A stretch of 64,000 bases of DNA from Rheinheimera sp. MM224 (GTDB lineage: Bacteria; Pseudomonadota; Gammaproteobacteria; Enterobacterales; Alteromonadaceae): NCBI RefSeq assembly GCF_947090785.1, contig NZ_OX352320.1, positions 1,302,001-1,366,000 of the forward strand, written 5' to 3'. The notes under the pieces were generated by a model that was not told the origin of the DNA, made no database searches, and saw nothing but the letters and a program-made list of their open reading frames with translations. This document shows, piece after piece, positions 6,840-15,819 of the stretch (position 1 is the stretch's first letter; each line of letters opens with the position of its first letter). Made by a program: the position numbers and the translations under genes.

Positions 6840-9653
6840 ATGTTTGTAAGTAGTAAGCTGTCAAAAGCAGTTGGTTTAGCTGTCGCTTTTGGCGCTGTGT
6901 CAGGCGTCACTTTTTCTGGTTCGGTACAAGCTCAGGATACTGAGAGTGTTGAACGTATTCAGGTTACAGGTTCGAGCATCAAACGTACTGATATGGAAGG
7001 TGCATTACCAGTTCAGACTATTGATCGTGCAGCTATTGACCGTTCAGGTTTAGCAACAGCAGGTGATTTAATTCAGTCTATTCCGTCTATGCAAGGTTTT
7101 ACCTCTGATGGTGATTCTGTTGGTGGTGGTGGCGGTGGTGTAAAAACTGCTTCCTTACGTGGTTTAGGTGCTGAATACACTCTGGTTCTGATCAATGGTC
7201 GCAGAATGGCGCCACGTGGCTCAGGCTCTACTATCGACCTGAACTCTATTCCTTTAGCTGCTATTGAGCGTGTTGAAGTACTGACAGATGGCGCATCTGC
7301 TTTGTACGGTTCTGACGCTATTGCAGGTGTTGTAAACTTTATTACCAAAGACGACGCTCAGGGCGTGAATGTTTCTGCCCGTTACAGCAAGCCTGAAGAG
7401 AAAAATGGTACCAGCGACAATTTCTCTATTACAGGTGGTTTAGGTGATTTTGATACGGACGGTTACAACGTATTGTTATCTTACAGCCGTGACTCTCAGG
7501 AACAGCTGAAGGCGACAGACCGTGACTTTGCTAAATCAGGTATTATCCCTTTTACCTTGAATAACAAAGAATATTTCTATGTTGCAGGCTCGCCAAACGC
7601 CATCCCTGCAAACGCCCGTTATGTATACACTGGCGCTGACGGCAAATTAGCCAACTCAGCTGCATTTAACCCTTATGCAAAACAAAATGGCGCTTGCGCA
7701 CCAGACAACTTTGAATCTTCAGGTTTATGTCAGTATGACTACACTACAACTGTAGAAATTCTGCCTGAAAGTGAACGTGATTCATTTATGCTGGGCACTG
7801 ACATTGCATTGGGCGAAGATACAAAGTTATTTGCTGACGTGATGTACTCAGATTTCTCTCAGACCACCCGTATCGCACCAAATGCTACAGGTTTCTTCAG
7901 CTTAGACAAAGACTCAGCCTTAGCTCAGCAATATGTGATGCCATATGTTGATCCTGCTCATGTGGGTTCTGTTACTTCTGTACAGGCACAATGGCGTGCA
8001 TTACCGCTGGGTGGCCGTGCTACTGAGTGGAACACTAAATCAACTCATATCGTCAGTGGTATCGAAGGTGTGATTGACACTATCGACTACTCAGCTGCTT
8101 TCACTTTCTCAAAAAATGATACTGATGAAAACATAGCTGGTGGATTCCCAATCTATGACAAGTTCATGGATGCTGTTAGTTCTGGTCTGGTAAACGTATT
8201 TGAAACTCCGGATAAAATCAGTGCTGAAGGCCTTCAGGCGTTACAGGATTCTCAGTACTTTGGTAACTGGAGCAATGAGACTACTGAAGTCAAAGGTGTG
8301 GATCTGAAAGCTTCTACACCAGTGTATTCCCTGCCTGCCGGTGATGTGTATATCGGTACTGGTGTTGAATTCCGTAACACAAACTACGTCAGTTCTCTGG
8401 CTGATGCGAATAAACAGGATCTGCTGTTAGGCGCAAACATTGGTTCAGAGTATGACTTAACCCGTGACAACTACGGTGGTTTTGTTGAAGTGATAGTTCC
8501 GGCTCTTGAGAATCTGGAACTGACTGGTGCTGTTCGTTACGACAACATTGGTGAAGTAGAATCTGACTTCGTTTATGACGAAGACGGTATTGCCAGCCCA
8601 GGCAGCTACACTGTCAATGATTCAATGAATGACACGACGTACAAGCTGGCGCTGCGTTACAACGCAACTGAAGACTTGTTACTGCGTGCATCAACTGGTA
8701 CCGGCTTTAAAGCGCCATCTATGCTGGACTTAGCTCAGCCTAAAGCTCCATTTGGTGTAACAAGCGGTGCTTACCTGTGTCCATTCGCAGGTACAACGGA
8801 TCCATTGGCTGATGTATGTAGTGTATCGCCACAGCAGTTTGAAGCTTTTAATCAGGGTAACCCGAACTTAAAACCAGAAGAGTCAAAGCAGTACACTGTA
8901 GGTTTTGTGTACGCACCTGACAATAACTTCAGCTTCAGCCTGGACTACTGGAATATTGAGTTGACCAATATGGTGACAGCAGTCACTGAAGCTCAGATCG
9001 TTGCAGATCCAGAGCGTTACCGTCATCTGTATACTACGAAGACAAACAAAGCGACTGGTCAGGAAGAGCTGGCCATTATTTTTGAAAGCATCAACGTAGG
9101 TCAATCCAAAAACACTGGCCTTGACTGGGATTTAACAGTAGGTAATGACTTATCTTTTGGTCGTTTAACTACAACGCTGGCTGGTACTTATGTGCTGGAT
9201 AGCGAATATACCCGTCCTGGTACTACAGATGACTGGATCAGCAGCTTAGGTCGTTTTGGTGATGACAATAAGGTTGTTTTCAGAACCTTAGCTAAATTCA
9301 CTAATACATTAACTCACGGTGATTTCGCTCACAGTGCGACGCTGAATTACCGCAGTGGTTATGAAGATCAGGCGCAATCTGCAGCCAGCCGCTATGTACG
9401 TTTAGGCTCTGTAACTGGTCCTGGTGTAGACATTCAACTGAGTGTTCCTTCATACGCCACGATCAACTATCAGACCAAGTACCAGGCGATGGAAGCTTTG
9501 GGTGTGACGTTCGGTATCAACAACTTAGCTGACCGTGCTCCTCCATTATCCTTACGTTCAGGTGGTGCTGGTCACCAGGTTGGTTTCGACCCTCGTTACA
9601 CTGACGTTTATGGCCGTACTTTCTATTTAGGCCTGGACTACAAGTTCATGTAA
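6840..9653 (+). CDS. TonB-dependent outer membrane receptor
   Basis: About 937 residues. The signal peptide ends near SVQAQD. It is followed by a plug domain (VERIQVTGSSIKR..., then TLVLINGRRM and a segment ending ALYGSDAIAGVVNFITK) and a long beta-barrel ending in FYLGLDYKFM. The family imports siderophores, vitamins, glycans or peptides with TonB/ExbBD energy; this subtype, with an N-terminal VTGSSIKR box and large size, is common in Alteromonadales and Xanthomonadales and its ligand cannot be named. A run of six Gly sits in the plug. I use the ATG at 6840 (AGGGAG 6 nt upstream) over the in-frame GTG at 6822. The gene is alone and ends at a strong terminator. Confidence 0.92.
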   Translation: MFVSSKLSKAVGLAVAFGAVSGVTFSGSVQAQDTESVERIQVTGSSIKRTDMEGALPVQTIDRAAIDRSGLATAGDLIQSIPSMQGFTSDGDSVGGGGGGVKTASLRGLGAEYTLVLINGRRMAPRGSGSTIDLNSIPLAAIERVEVLTDGASALYGSDAIAGVVNFITKDDAQGVNVSARYSKPEEKNGTSDNFSITGGLGDFDTDGYNVLLSYSRDSQEQLKATDRDFAKSGIIPFTLNNKEYFYVAGSPNAIPANARYVYTGADGKLANSAAFNPYAKQNGACAPDNFESSGLCQYDYTTTVEILPESERDSFMLGTDIALGEDTKLFADVMYSDFSQTTRIAPNATGFFSLDKDSALAQQYVMPYVDPAHVGSVTSVQAQWRALPLGGRATEWNTKSTHIVSGIEGVIDTIDYSAAFTFSKNDTDENIAGGFPIYDKFMDAVSSGLVNVFETPDKISAEGLQALQDSQYFGNWSNETTEVKGVDLKASTPVYSLPAGDVYIGTGVEFRNTNYVSSLADANKQDLLLGANIGSEYDLTRDNYGGFVEVIVPALENLELTGAVRYDNIGEVESDFVYDEDGIASPGSYTVNDSMNDTTYKLALRYNATEDLLLRASTGTGFKAPSMLDLAQPKAPFGVTSGAYLCPFAGTTDPLADVCSVSPQQFEAFNQGNPNLKPEESKQYTVGFVYAPDNNFSFSLDYWNIELTNMVTAVTEAQIVADPERYRHLYTTKTNKATGQEELAIIFESINVGQSKNTGLDWDLTVGNDLSFGRLTTTLAGTYVLDSEYTRPGTTDDWISSLGRFGDDNKVVFRTLAKFTNTLTHGDFAHSATLNYRSGYEDQAQSAASRYVRLGSVTGPGVDIQLSVPSYATINYQTKYQAMEALGVTFGINNLADRAPPLSLRSGGAGHQVGFDPRYTDVYGRTFYLGLDYKFM

Positions 9654-9710
9654 CTTGATAGCAAGTGAAGGGAGATTTCTGTTGATAACAGAAGTTTCCC
9701 TGAACCAAAT

Positions 9711-9745
9711 AAAAACCCCACTGCGTGCAGTGGGGTTTATTTTTT
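9711..9745. terminator. Bidirectional terminator between TonB receptor and alkaline phosphatase genes
   Basis: Perfect 12-bp stem aaaccccactgc / gcagtggggttt with a 2-nt loop (9713-9738), followed by T-rich sequence on the plus strand and preceded by A-rich sequence that gives U on the minus strand. It serves the two convergent genes. A weaker imperfect hairpin lies at 9670-9700. Confidence 0.9.
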
Positions 9746-9757
9746 AACAGCTACAAA

Positions 9758-11065
9758 TTACTTTTTTTGTTGAATAAATTGGATCAGTTTTGCTGCGATT
9801 TCAGTATTGTCCTGAAAGCCTGCGAATACTTGTTTATCTGCGCCATACGCCAACACTGGTACATCAGCTGCTGTATGACCACCGCTGGTCCAGCCCGTGG
9901 TGGAGTGATGGTCAATACGTTGTTTCACCGCTTTAGCAAGAGGCTCTAAGCCTTCAGCACGCGCCTTAGTCAGCAACTGTTGCTCATCTGTTTTCAGTTC
10001 AAGGCCTGTTAAACCCAACCATGCCTGATACAACACCTTATCATCTTTAAGCGCTAACAGCTGACCAGCTATGTATTCGCCAGAATGTTTTACCTTCTTA
10101 ATCACATCCCGTTTCCAGCTGTAATTGCCGTTCGCACCTAAAGACAAACCACCGGTTTCGTGATCTGCTGTCACCACCAGAATGGTATCCGGGTGACTAT
10201 CCACATAAGCTTTCGCTACTTTTATAGCCTCACCAAAATCATGCATTTCAGCCATGGCACAAGCTATATCGTTGGCATGACCACACCAGTCAATCTGGCT
10301 GCCTTCAATCATCACGACAAAACCTTTTTCGGCCGGAGACAGCAGCTCCAGTGCTTTTTCTGTCATTTGTTTCAGTGGCAGAGGTTCAGGGTTGTCTAAG
10401 GCACTGTCAAAACCCTTAGGTGCAAACAAACCTAAAGCAGGCAACTTATTCAGCGTTTTCAAGCCAGTCCAGCTGTCTGTGTACTGGTAACCCGCTTGTT
10501 TAAATTCTTCCACCAGATTACGGTCTTTACGGATAAAGTAGCTGGTACCGCCTCCGAGCATTAAATCGGCAACAATCTGACCATTCACTTTATTGTCGAT
10601 GTAATCATCCGCTATCTGATCATAGTTTTGCCGACTTTTATCATGCGCCAGAAAACCGGCAGGAGTGGCGTGGTTAATTTGTGCTGTGACGACCACAGCT
10701 GTCTGCATACCTTTGGCTTTGGCGATTTCCATCATAGTCGTCAAAGGTTTGTGATCATGGTCAACTGCAATAGCACCGTTGTAAGTTTTATGAGTGCTGG
10801 ACAAGGCTGTCGCCGCCGCAGCTGAGTCTGTCACTACGGTATCGTCATCCGGGTAAGTACTGGCATTGCCAATCCATAACTCGTCAAACACAGTGCGTTC
10901 CACTACTTTGGTTTCTGGATTATCCATGTAATAACGATACGCAGCTAAATAAGCAGGGCCCATACCATCGCCAATCATATAAATAATGTTTTTTGGTGCG
11001 GCAGTTACAGCGAAAGATGTTGAAGCAAGGCAAGCGATGCTGATTAAACTTAGTTTTTTTAACAT
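9758..11065 (-). CDS. Alkaline phosphatase (PhoA superfamily), exported
   Basis: A 435-residue periplasmic or secreted phosphomonoesterase. A signal peptide (MLKKLSLISIACLASTSFAVTAA) is followed by IIYMIGDGMG with the first metal Asp. The nucleophile motif VTDSAAAATA and KTYNGAI follow, then metal-binding TADHETGG and GHTAADVPVLAYG near the C-terminus. This gives the complete two-zinc-one-magnesium set of the family. It releases phosphate from organic esters. A Pho-box-like sequence lies upstream, which would fit induction under phosphate starvation. It converges on the TonB receptor gene and shares its terminator. Confidence 0.92.
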   Translation of the reverse strand: MLKKLSLISIACLASTSFAVTAAPKNIIYMIGDGMGPAYLAAYRYYMDNPETKVVERTVFDELWIGNASTYPDDDTVVTDSAAAATALSSTHKTYNGAIAVDHDHKPLTTMMEIAKAKGMQTAVVVTAQINHATPAGFLAHDKSRQNYDQIADDYIDNKVNGQIVADLMLGGGTSYFIRKDRNLVEEFKQAGYQYTDSWTGLKTLNKLPALGLFAPKGFDSALDNPEPLPLKQMTEKALELLSPAEKGFVVMIEGSQIDWCGHANDIACAMAEMHDFGEAIKVAKAYVDSHPDTILVVTADHETGGLSLGANGNYSWKRDVIKKVKHSGEYIAGQLLALKDDKVLYQAWLGLTGLELKTDEQQLLTKARAEGLEPLAKAVKQRIDHHSTTGWTSGGHTAADVPVLAYGADKQVFAGFQDNTEIAAKLIQFIQQKK

Positions 11066-11123
11066 AGGAAAGCTCTGTGGATGGCTGAAAATCTGGTGCT
11101 ACCAGAGTCTGTAGGGTGAGGTT

Positions 11124-11152
11124 ATCTTACGTCAGTGACCAAAATATGACAA
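11124..11152 (-). promoter_or_regulatory. Possible Pho box and -10 of the alkaline phosphatase gene
   Basis: On the minus strand, TTGTCATATTTTGGTCAC (11135-11152) resembles the PhoB box pair CTGTCAT-N4-CTGTCAC, with 6/7 and 5/7 matches. TAAGAT follows at 11124-11129 in a suitable place for a -10 box about 5 nt downstream, as at PhoB promoters where the box replaces the -35. This is read by eye only. Confidence 0.4.
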
Positions 11153-11328
11153 AACTGTAAATAGTCTAAACGCGACCAACAGACGTAAAAGCAAGACTGA
11201 AAGGTGTTAAAACAAAACTTACTATATAAGTGTTGCGGAGCGGATCATGCATGGCTTAGAGTAAGGATGGAACTAAAGCCGCTACACCTTATCTAACAGG
11301 CCGTGTAGCAAACGAGGTTGAAAAAGTC

Positions 11329-11934
11329 ATGAGTAAGAAGTTTGTAGTTGTTGCTTTGAGTCTGATGATGTTGGCTGGTTGTGCCAGCTATCCCGAACAG
11401 GTTCGTATTGCAGATAATGTGGCTTTAACCAGCTACGAAAATGCGGTGCAACAAAATATCGATTTTGGTACTGCCCGCTGGAGCGGTGTCATTGCTGAAA
11501 TCAGTAATAAAGCCAATCAAACCCGTCTGGAAGTTGTGTATTTTCCGTCAGGCTCCAATGGACGTCCTGCAGTTTCCGATCAAACCAAAGGCCGTTTTGT
11601 CACTTACATCAAAGGCTTTTTAGATCCTATGGTGTACCAGCGTGGTAAGTCGGTTACAGTGCTGGGCGATTTAACCCGTTCTGAAGTGGGTAAAGTCGAT
11701 GAATACGAGTACCGTTACCCGGTCATTAAAGATGCAACAGTGTATTTATGGCCAAAACTGGAAGAACGTATTGAAGTGATTGATACCTGGCCTATGATGC
11801 GTCCGTACCCTTACCCTTACTATTGGGGCTATGGCCCTGGTGTGCGTGTCCGTACTATTACAAAACAACAATCGACAACAACACAAGGCGCGGTTCATGT
11901 TGACAATAATAAACAGAATAAAGTGCAACCTTAA
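11329..11934 (+). CDS. Slp family outer membrane lipoprotein
   Basis: A 201-residue lipoprotein with lipobox LAGC (Cys at about residue 18). The body has the Slp pattern: ARWSGVIAEISNKANQTRLEVVYFP, later GRFVTYIKGFLDPMVYQRGKSVTVLGDL and YRYPVI. E. coli Slp is an outer membrane lipoprotein of stationary phase and carbon starvation; the function is unknown. The C-terminus carries a Pro/Tyr-rich stretch (MMRPYPYPYYWGYGPG) followed by a Thr/Gln tail. The next gene starts inside its 3' end. Confidence 0.85.
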   Translation: MSKKFVVVALSLMMLAGCASYPEQVRIADNVALTSYENAVQQNIDFGTARWSGVIAEISNKANQTRLEVVYFPSGSNGRPAVSDQTKGRFVTYIKGFLDPMVYQRGKSVTVLGDLTRSEVGKVDEYEYRYPVIKDATVYLWPKLEERIEVIDTWPMMRPYPYPYYWGYGPGVRVRTITKQQSTTTQGAVHVDNNKQNKVQP

Positions 11935-12757
11935 TTTAGTTTTACTTTCAGCTGCGCTTTTTAGCGCAGCAGCAGTTGCTGAAACACCATCTGCCCCAGA
12001 CTTAACTGCTCTGGTTGATCATTCATTTCGAAGTGCGGAAGATAAAGCCAGAAATAAATACCGTCATCCGGTCGAGACACTGAACTTTTTTGGCATTAAG
12101 CCTACCATGTCAGTGCTGGAGATATGGCCTGCCCGTGGTTGGTATACGGATATTCTTGGGCCTTATTTAAAAGATCAGGGCAAATTGAGTATTGCTAATT
12201 TTCGTGTGGATGATGGCACTATGCAGGATGACAGAAAAATCTTCTGGAGCCGTATCAGTGAAAAACTCAGTCAGCGTATTCTGAAACACAAAGACCATTT
12301 TGGTTCTATCCAACAGACTGAATTTGATCCACCGGGTTATATGTACCTGGGTTTAACTCAGCAATACAATATGGTGCTGAGTTTCCGCAACGCTCATATC
12401 TGGAATGAACAAGGCTACCTGCTGGATGTATTCCGCGCCGTATTTGATGTACTCAAACCTGGTGGTGTTTTTGGCATAGTCGAGCACAGAGCCAGCCGGG
12501 TATCTGAAATCTCCAGCTCTGCTGTTGAAGGTTATCTGGACGAGTCTTATGTGATTGCTGTGGCTGAACAGGCTGGTTTTACATTAGAGGCAAAATCGGA
12601 AGTGAATGCGAATCCAAAAGACACCAAAGATTATCCTAAAGGTGTGTACGCCTTACCGCCAACCTTAGCTATGGGTGCTGTAGACCGTGCTAAATATTTG
12701 GCCATAGGTGAAAGTGATCGTATGACCTTAAAATTCGTCAAGGCCGCCAGCGAATAA
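11897..12757 (+). CDS. Exported class I SAM methyltransferase-like protein (COG4798 type)
   Basis: A 286-residue protein with an N-terminal signal-like segment (LNLVLLSAALFSAAAVAET) followed by a methyltransferase-like domain. The SAM-binding motif I reads VLEIWPARGWYTDILGPYL, where the usual GxGxG is replaced by PARGWYT, as in the COG4798 group. Later segments LSFRNAHIWNE and FDVLKPGGVFGIVEHR match motif IV and post-IV. I start at the ATG at 11897, 38 bp inside slp. The frame upstream is the shadow of slp. A methyltransferase outside the cytoplasm would lack SAM, so either the leader is not cleaved or the activity differs. Confidence 0.72.
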   Translation: MLTIINRIKCNLNLVLLSAALFSAAAVAETPSAPDLTALVDHSFRSAEDKARNKYRHPVETLNFFGIKPTMSVLEIWPARGWYTDILGPYLKDQGKLSIANFRVDDGTMQDDRKIFWSRISEKLSQRILKHKDHFGSIQQTEFDPPGYMYLGLTQQYNMVLSFRNAHIWNEQGYLLDVFRAVFDVLKPGGVFGIVEHRASRVSEISSSAVEGYLDESYVIAVAEQAGFTLEAKSEVNANPKDTKDYPKGVYALPPTLAMGAVDRAKYLAIGESDRMTLKFVKAASE

Positions 12758-13596
12758 TGCTGGCTGTGGAGTTTTCGCTGCCCGCTTTATCTTTAGCGGG
12801 CTGGCAGCAAGGTCCAACAGCTCAACAAGTGACTCTTTGCCTGCATGGCTGGCTGGATAACGCCGATAGTTTTTTACCCCTCTCTGCCTGCTTAAACGAG
12901 TTGAATCTGGTTGCCATTGATTTACCGGGGCATGGACAGTCCCAACATCGCAGCCCTGATGCCCATTATCATTTTCTAGACTGGATATACGATCTGGCAA
13001 CGTTGATTAAAATTCAGGGCTGGCAACAGGTGGATATTATCGGTCATTCGATGGGCGGTATGATAGGTTCAGTGCTTGCTGCTGTGATGCCGCAGATGGT
13101 GCGCAAATTAGTACTGATCGACAGTATGGGCCTGGTAACTGGCGACGCTGGAAAAACAACAGAGCAAGTACGAAGCGCAATTCACCACAGATGGCAAAGC
13201 CCACATAAACAAAAACCTCTGTATCGCGATCTGCAAAGTGCAGCGCTTGCCCGCCAAAGTCAAAGCGATTTCGATCTGGCTTCGGCGCTGATTTTAGCCA
13301 AACGTGGCACAGAGCCTTGCCCTGGTGGACTCACCTGGTCGGCTGATATGCGCTTGAGAGAATCTTCTGCCTATCGATTGCTGCAACCCCAGGCTATGCA
13401 GCTGCTTAGTGATATTCAATGCCCCGTGCTGGCTATTCTGGCAAGTGATGGTCTGGAGATGATGCAACAAGCCCGGCAACAGTACCAAAGCTGTTATCAG
13501 CAACTTGAATGGGTTGAGATCACAGGGGGTCATCATTGCCATATGACTCAGCCAGAACAAACAGCCGACGCAATTCGTCAATTTTTACTGTCCTGA
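12757..13596 (+). CDS. Alpha/beta-fold hydrolase
   Basis: A 279-residue cytoplasmic alpha/beta hydrolase. It has the oxyanion-hole segment LCLHGWLDNADSF, the nucleophile elbow GHSMGG (Ser98) and a C-terminal His in GGHHCHM. It resembles serine hydrolases of the MhpC/YbfF type, so esterase or thioesterase action is likely, but the substrate is unknown. The ATG shares one base with the stop of the methyltransferase gene (TAATG), so the genes are coupled. A duplicated hairpin region follows. Confidence 0.85.
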   Translation: MLAVEFSLPALSLAGWQQGPTAQQVTLCLHGWLDNADSFLPLSACLNELNLVAIDLPGHGQSQHRSPDAHYHFLDWIYDLATLIKIQGWQQVDIIGHSMGGMIGSVLAAVMPQMVRKLVLIDSMGLVTGDAGKTTEQVRSAIHHRWQSPHKQKPLYRDLQSAALARQSQSDFDLASALILAKRGTEPCPGGLTWSADMRLRESSAYRLLQPQAMQLLSDIQCPVLAILASDGLEMMQQARQQYQSCYQQLEWVEITGGHHCHMTQPEQTADAIRQFLLS

Positions 13597-13600
13597 TTGT

Positions 13601-13754
13601 TTTTTATGCTCTGCTATCCTGCAGAGCACCCTTACGGGCCAGCTGAAGCTGTTAAAAATCGTTCCTGACGATTTTTTATGCTCTGCAATCCTGCAGAGCA
13701 CCCTTGCGGGCCAGCTAAAGCTGTTAAAAATCGTTCCTGACGATTTTTTATGCT
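13601..13754. repeat. 72-bp tandem repeat with terminator-like hairpins
   Basis: Two copies of a 72-bp unit (13601-13672 and 13673-13744, about four differences) and the first 10 bp of a third. Each unit holds a hairpin gctctgc/gcagagc and a second perfect one, aaaaatcgt-tcctg-acgattttt, which with its T run looks like an intrinsic terminator. The array lies just behind the hydrolase stop codon and probably ends its transcript twice over. Confidence 0.85.
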
Positions 13755-13954
13755 GTTATAGTCGGGGTCAGAACTGCTGCTTGAGCAGGCAATTGTTAAA
13801 TGAAAGCAATTGTGGGATGATGCTGGATTAGAGTAAAAACTCAGTGCCGTTTTGTCTCAGACCCCGATGATGTCTGTACAAAGGGCCGAAGCACTAACTA
13901 TAACTACTATAACTACTATAACTAAAAAATAATAAATACCACGAGGAGAGGACA
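13755..13954. promoter_or_regulatory. fadD upstream region with inverted gggtc ends and 9-bp repeats
   Basis: This stretch between the tandem repeat and fadD holds no gene. A segment of about 110 bp is bounded by tcggggtc (13758 region) and gaccccga (13861 region), inverted ends like those of REP-type elements. Then come three perfect 9-bp units actataact (13897-13923) directly before the fadD ribosome site (ACGAGGAGAGG). The promoter itself was not located. Confidence 0.5.
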
Positions 13955-15613
13955 GTGGATCGAGTCTGGGCAAAAAATTATCCTGAAGGCGTTCCGACAG
14001 ATATCAATGCTGATCATTACGCATCATTACTGGAAGTTTTTGATGAAAGTATCAAAGACTACGCTGAAAAAACCGCCTACATCAATATGGGCAAAAGCAT
14101 TACTTACGCAGAACTGGATCAGTTGAGCTTAAAGTTTGCAGCTTATTTGCAACAGCAATTAGGTCTGAAAAAAGGTGACGCTGTTGCTGTGATGATGCCA
14201 AACCTGTTGCAATACCCAGTCTGTATTTTAGGTATATTGCGTGCGGGTTGTGTAGTGGTTAACGTTAATCCACTGTACACGCCTCGTGAATTAGAGCACC
14301 AACTGCTCGACTCGCAAGCCAAAGCTATAGTCATTGTGGAAAACTTCGCTCATACCTTGTCTGATGTACAGGATAAAGTGAAGATTGAGCATGTGATCCT
14401 GACTCATATGGGCGATATGTTAGGCCTGCTTAAAGGTACTATCGTCAACCTGGTCGTTAAGCATGTCAAAAAGCTGATCCCTGCTCATAATCTTAAAAAA
14501 TACGTTACGTACAAACAGGTTATTGCCGCTGGTAACGCCGCTGCGTACAAAAAGCCTGTGGTCGTCGGAGAAGACTTAGCTTTTCTACAATACACAGGTG
14601 GTACTACAGGCGTATCCAAAGGCGCTATGCTGACCCACCGCAATATGGTGGCTAATCTGGAGCAAGCCGATGGCTGTATAGGTCCTCTGTTGACTCACGG
14701 CAAGGAGCTCGTAGTTACCGCACTGCCGCTGTACCATATATTCGCATTAACGGCTAATTTCCTGGTCTTTATGAAGTATGGTGGTACAAACCTTTTGATC
14801 ACCAACCCAAGGGATATGCCCAATTTTGTCAAAGAACTGGCGAAGTATCCTTTTTCTGTTATTACAGGTGTGAATACGCTGTTTAATGGTCTGCTCAATA
14901 CTCCAGGTTTCGCTCAGTTGGATTTCAGTAACATGAAGCTGGCTTTGGGTGGTGGTATGGCAGTGCAGCGCCCTGTGGCAGAACGCTGGCAGAAAGTGAC
15001 TACAACCCGCTTAGTTGAGGGCTATGGTTTAACTGAATGCGCACCTTTGGTCACTGTCAGTCCTTATAACCTGCCAGCTTATAATGGCAGCATAGGTTTT
15101 CCTGCGCCTTCCACTGACATCAAGCTTGTGAATGATGATGGTGTTGAAGTGGCAGCCGGCGAAGCTGGTGAAATGTGGGTCAAAGGCCCGCAGGTCATGA
15201 AAGGTTATTACAACAGACCTGATGAAACTTTAAAGGTCCTGAATGCCGAAGGCTGGTTAGCAACAGGGGATATAGCCCGTGTGGATGACGACGGTTTCTT
15301 CTACATAGTCGATCGCAAAAAAGACATGATTTTAGTCTCAGGTTTTAACGTTTATCCAAATGAGATTGAAGAAGTGGTCGCGATGAACGACAAAGTCTTG
15401 GAAGTGGCAGCTATTGGTGTTCCAAACGAAGCCACTGGCGAAGCAGTGAAGATATTTGTGGTGAAAAAAGACCAGAGCCTGACAGATGTTGAACTAATAC
15501 AACACTGTAAAGAACGTTTGACGGGCTATAAAGTGCCGAAGCTGGTAGAATTCCGCACTGAATTGCCAAAAACGAACGTGGGTAAAATCTTAAGGCGAGA
15601 GCTGAAAGGTTAA
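13955..15613 (+). CDS. fadD: Long-chain fatty acid-CoA ligase
   Basis: A 552-residue acyl-CoA synthetase that activates long-chain fatty acids with ATP and CoA at the inner membrane for beta-oxidation. It shows the AMP-binding P-loop [12 protein letters not shown] (residues 213-224), the motif [11 protein letters not shown], and [24 protein letters not shown] with the conserved GD and the hinge DRKKD. The C-terminal Lys region is [11 protein letters not shown]. The start is a GTG at 13955 behind a strong GAGGAGAGG. Length matches E. coli FadD (561). A terminator follows. Confidence 0.93.
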   Translation: MDRVWAKNYPEGVPTDINADHYASLLEVFDESIKDYAEKTAYINMGKSITYAELDQLSLKFAAYLQQQLGLKKGDAVAVMMPNLLQYPVCILGILRAGCVVVNVNPLYTPRELEHQLLDSQAKAIVIVENFAHTLSDVQDKVKIEHVILTHMGDMLGLLKGTIVNLVVKHVKKLIPAHNLKKYVTYKQVIAAGNAAAYKKPVVVGEDLAFLQYTGGTTGVSKGAMLTHRNMVANLEQADGCIGPLLTHGKELVVTALPLYHIFALTANFLVFMKYGGTNLLITNPRDMPNFVKELAKYPFSVITGVNTLFNGLLNTPGFAQLDFSNMKLALGGGMAVQRPVAERWQKVTTTRLVEGYGLTECAPLVTVSPYNLPAYNGSIGFPAPSTDIKLVNDDGVEVAAGEAGEMWVKGPQVMKGYYNRPDETLKVLNAEGWLATGDIARVDDDGFFYIVDRKKDMILVSGFNVYPNEIEEVVAMNDKVLEVAAIGVPNEATGEAVKIFVVKKDQSLTDVELIQHCKERLTGYKVPKLVEFRTELPKTNVGKILRRELKG

Positions 15614-15618
15614 TCCAG

Positions 15619-15646
15619 AAAAAACCGGCTTTGGCCGGTTTTTTTG
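15619..15646 (+). terminator. Intrinsic terminator of fadD
   Basis: Stem aaaaccggc / gccggtttt with a 3-nt loop and a run of T right after the fadD stop codon. Confidence 0.88.
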
Positions 15647-15648
15647 CT

Positions 15649-15776
15649 TATACCCAAGTAACTTGGAGTTGCAGGGCGGCGACAAGTGTGTGAGACCCCA
15701 GGAGCATAGTTTACCTATGTGACTGGGGCGAGAGCACGCCGTCAACAAAGCTGCGGTTTCAAGTACGATGGGTATA
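15649..15776. repeat. ERIC-like palindromic repeat, copy 2
   Basis: 128 bp from tatacccaag to gatgggtata, with complementary ends. It is the reverse complement of 2135-2262. The core sequences gagaccccaggagcat and tatgtgactggggcgag correspond to the conserved ERIC arms. It lies between the fadD terminator and rnd. Confidence 0.82.
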
Positions 15777-15819
15777 AAAGTCGACTACAGAAATAGACAG
15801 AGTAAATCAAGGATCACAA

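Noticed and set aside
13601..13754. CRISPR array
   Set aside because: Only two units of 72 bp, no unique spacers and no cas genes.
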